From positions 372,001 to 436,000 of the forward strand of contig NZ_VRYH01000002.1 of the NCBI RefSeq assembly GCF_008079445.1: DNA of 64,000 nt, given 5' to 3'. The DNA is from Aidingimonas lacisalsi (GTDB lineage: Bacteria; Pseudomonadota; Gammaproteobacteria; Pseudomonadales; Halomonadaceae). Numbering within the stretch: the stretch's first letter is position 1; each line of letters starts with the position of its first letter. Both the position numbers and the translations under genes were made by a program. Positions 63,220 through 64,000 of this stretch are shown one piece after another. The notes under the pieces are model-generated. The model worked only from the letters and a program-made list of their open reading frames with translations. It had not been told where the DNA came from and did not search any database.

Positions 63220-64000
63220 ATGAATAACGAGAACACGCCAGAACAGGTTTCCGCTGATCATGCCGTATCGACCCATGTCGGTCAGGAGGACAATCATACG
63301 CTGCGTACCTCGAGGCGGCGCTTTCTGACCGGTTCCGCAGCGGCGGCAGGTGCGGCTGCGATCGGCTTCCCGAGTATTGCCGTCGCCCAGACGACGACAC
63401 TCCGTTTCCAGAGTACCTGGCCTGATCAAGATATCTTTCATGAGTTCGCCGCGGATTACGTGCGAATCGTCAATGAGATGTCCGGCGGTCGGCTGGAGCT
63501 CAACCTATTGCCGGCGGGGTCCGTGGTCGGTGCGTTGGAACTGCAGGATGCAGTGATATCCGGTGCACTGGATGGCGGACATGGCGTCTGTGCGTATTGG
63601 TATGGGAAGCATAAGGCGTATTCGTTGTTCGGTACGCCGCCTCCTTTTGGCTGGGATGCACATCAGTTCCTGGCCTGGTTCTGGAGTGGGGAAGGTCGTG
63701 GACTGTACAACGAACTGCTCGAGATGCTGGAACTTCCGCTCGTCGGCTACCTGACCGGTCCGATGCCGACCCAGGCCTTGGGATGGTTCAAGGAGCCAAT
63801 CAGCGGTGTCGAGGATCTCGAAGGGCAAAAGTATCGTACCGTTGGTCTGGCGGCAGATCTCATGGATGAGGTGGGAGCGGCCGTCACCATCATGGGGGGT
63901 GGCGATATCGTACCGGCCATGGACCGAGGGCTGCTTGACGGTGCCGAATTCAACAATCCGTCTTCCGACCGGTTATTGGGGTTCCCCGATGTCAGCAAGA
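63220..64000 (+). CDS. TRAP transporter substrate-binding protein with Tat signal, cut by window edge
   Basis: An open frame from the ATG at 63220 (GGAGAG five bases upstream) runs to the end of the window, 260 codons without a stop. The long N-terminus carries a twin-arginine signal (SRRRFLTGSAAAAGAAAIG), cleaved near IAVAQ. The mature part is DctP-like: TTLRFQSTWPDQDIFHEFAA, LNLLPAGSVVGALELQDAV and EPISGVEDLEGQKYRTVG. Tat export means that it folds or forms oligomers before secretion, as in the dimeric TRAP binding proteins for 2-keto acids or lactate. Its permease genes must lie beyond the window. Confidence 0.88.
   Translation, partial: MNNENTPEQVSADHAVSTHVGQEDNHTLRTSRRRFLTGSAAAAGAAAIGFPSIAVAQTTTLRFQSTWPDQDIFHEFAADYVRIVNEMSGGRLELNLLPAGSVVGALELQDAVISGALDGGHGVCAYWYGKHKAYSLFGTPPPFGWDAHQFLAWFWSGEGRGLYNELLEMLELPLVGYLTGPMPTQALGWFKEPISGVEDLEGQKYRTVGLAADLMDEVGAAVTIMGGGDIVPAMDRGLLDGAEFNNPSSDRLLGFPDVSK

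Overview
The window reads as chromosome of a moderately halophilic gammaproteobacterium, most likely Halomonadaceae (Halomonas or a close relative). The reasons are: acidic secreted proteins; a long BCCT choline carrier; three TRAP transporter loci, one carrying a TeaD-like universal stress protein; a phasin; a Pseudomonas/Halomonas-type fructose PTS with an EIIA-HPr-EI polyprotein; and a FIST (NosP-like)/histidine kinase/LuxR/aldehyde dehydrogenase block. This placement rests on gene content only. I saw no rRNA, tRNA, CRISPR array, prophage or insertion sequence.

Layout. 0-4.8 kb: LysR regulator divergent from a HcnABC-like three-part flavoenzyme (FAD dehydrogenase, 2Fe-2S protein, FAD/NAD protein) and a lone polar amino acid binding protein; probably oxidative use of an imported imino or amino acid or opine. 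4.8-6.9 kb: gene graveyard with broken pieces of an MmgE/PrpD protein, a CocE/NonD hydrolase and an OpuAC-like binding protein. 7-14.2 kb: LysR gene, then a TonB receptor and a binding protein-permease-permease-ATPase siderophore importer, with good Fur-box matches before the receptor and the binding protein. 14.2-20.4 kb: PLP dehydratase, phasin with an operator-like promoter, ArsP-like permease with divergent LysR, RidA, LHPP-like phosphatase, small conserved protein, endonuclease IV. 20.6-31.5 kb: modABC plus a DUF192 protein, EamA exporter, LacI regulator, quinone reductase with LysR, DUF1127 protein with LysR, cupin, an XRE/membrane protein pair with a two-site operator, GST and FMN reductase.

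31.8-39.7 kb: a DctPQM TRAP operon and a TAXI TRAP operon with a universal stress protein. Between them lie a macrodomain gene and what looks like the stranded C-terminal tail of a CaiB-type CoA-transferase. Both TRAP operons have a hairpin between the binding protein and the permease. 39.8-44 kb: MOSC protein, LprI-like protein, and a small molybdopterin-fold protein without a candidate Mo-binding cysteine beside a hybrid sensor kinase. 44-51 kb: fruR/cra divergent from fruB-fruK-fruA with repeated operator-like sites. 51-57.2 kb: NosP-like FIST protein, compact hybrid kinase, NarL-type regulator, ExaC-like aldehyde dehydrogenase and zinc alcohol dehydrogenase, a plausible sensing-to-alcohol-oxidation unit.

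57.2-60.7 kb is the most unusual part. It has a stand-alone Hen1-type RNA 2'-O-methyltransferase domain without its usual Pnkp partner. Convergent to it is an ECF sigma / zinc-finger anti-sigma / ArsM-like methyltransferase fused to a MerC-like membrane domain. Diverging from the sigma gene is a periplasmic cupin. The divergent intergenic region holds two near-identical promoter-like elements (GGAAC-17-CGTC) pointing both ways, so the sigma factor probably controls both itself and the cupin. 60.8-64 kb: BetT-like choline carrier and the start of a Tat-exported TRAP binding protein cut by the window edge.
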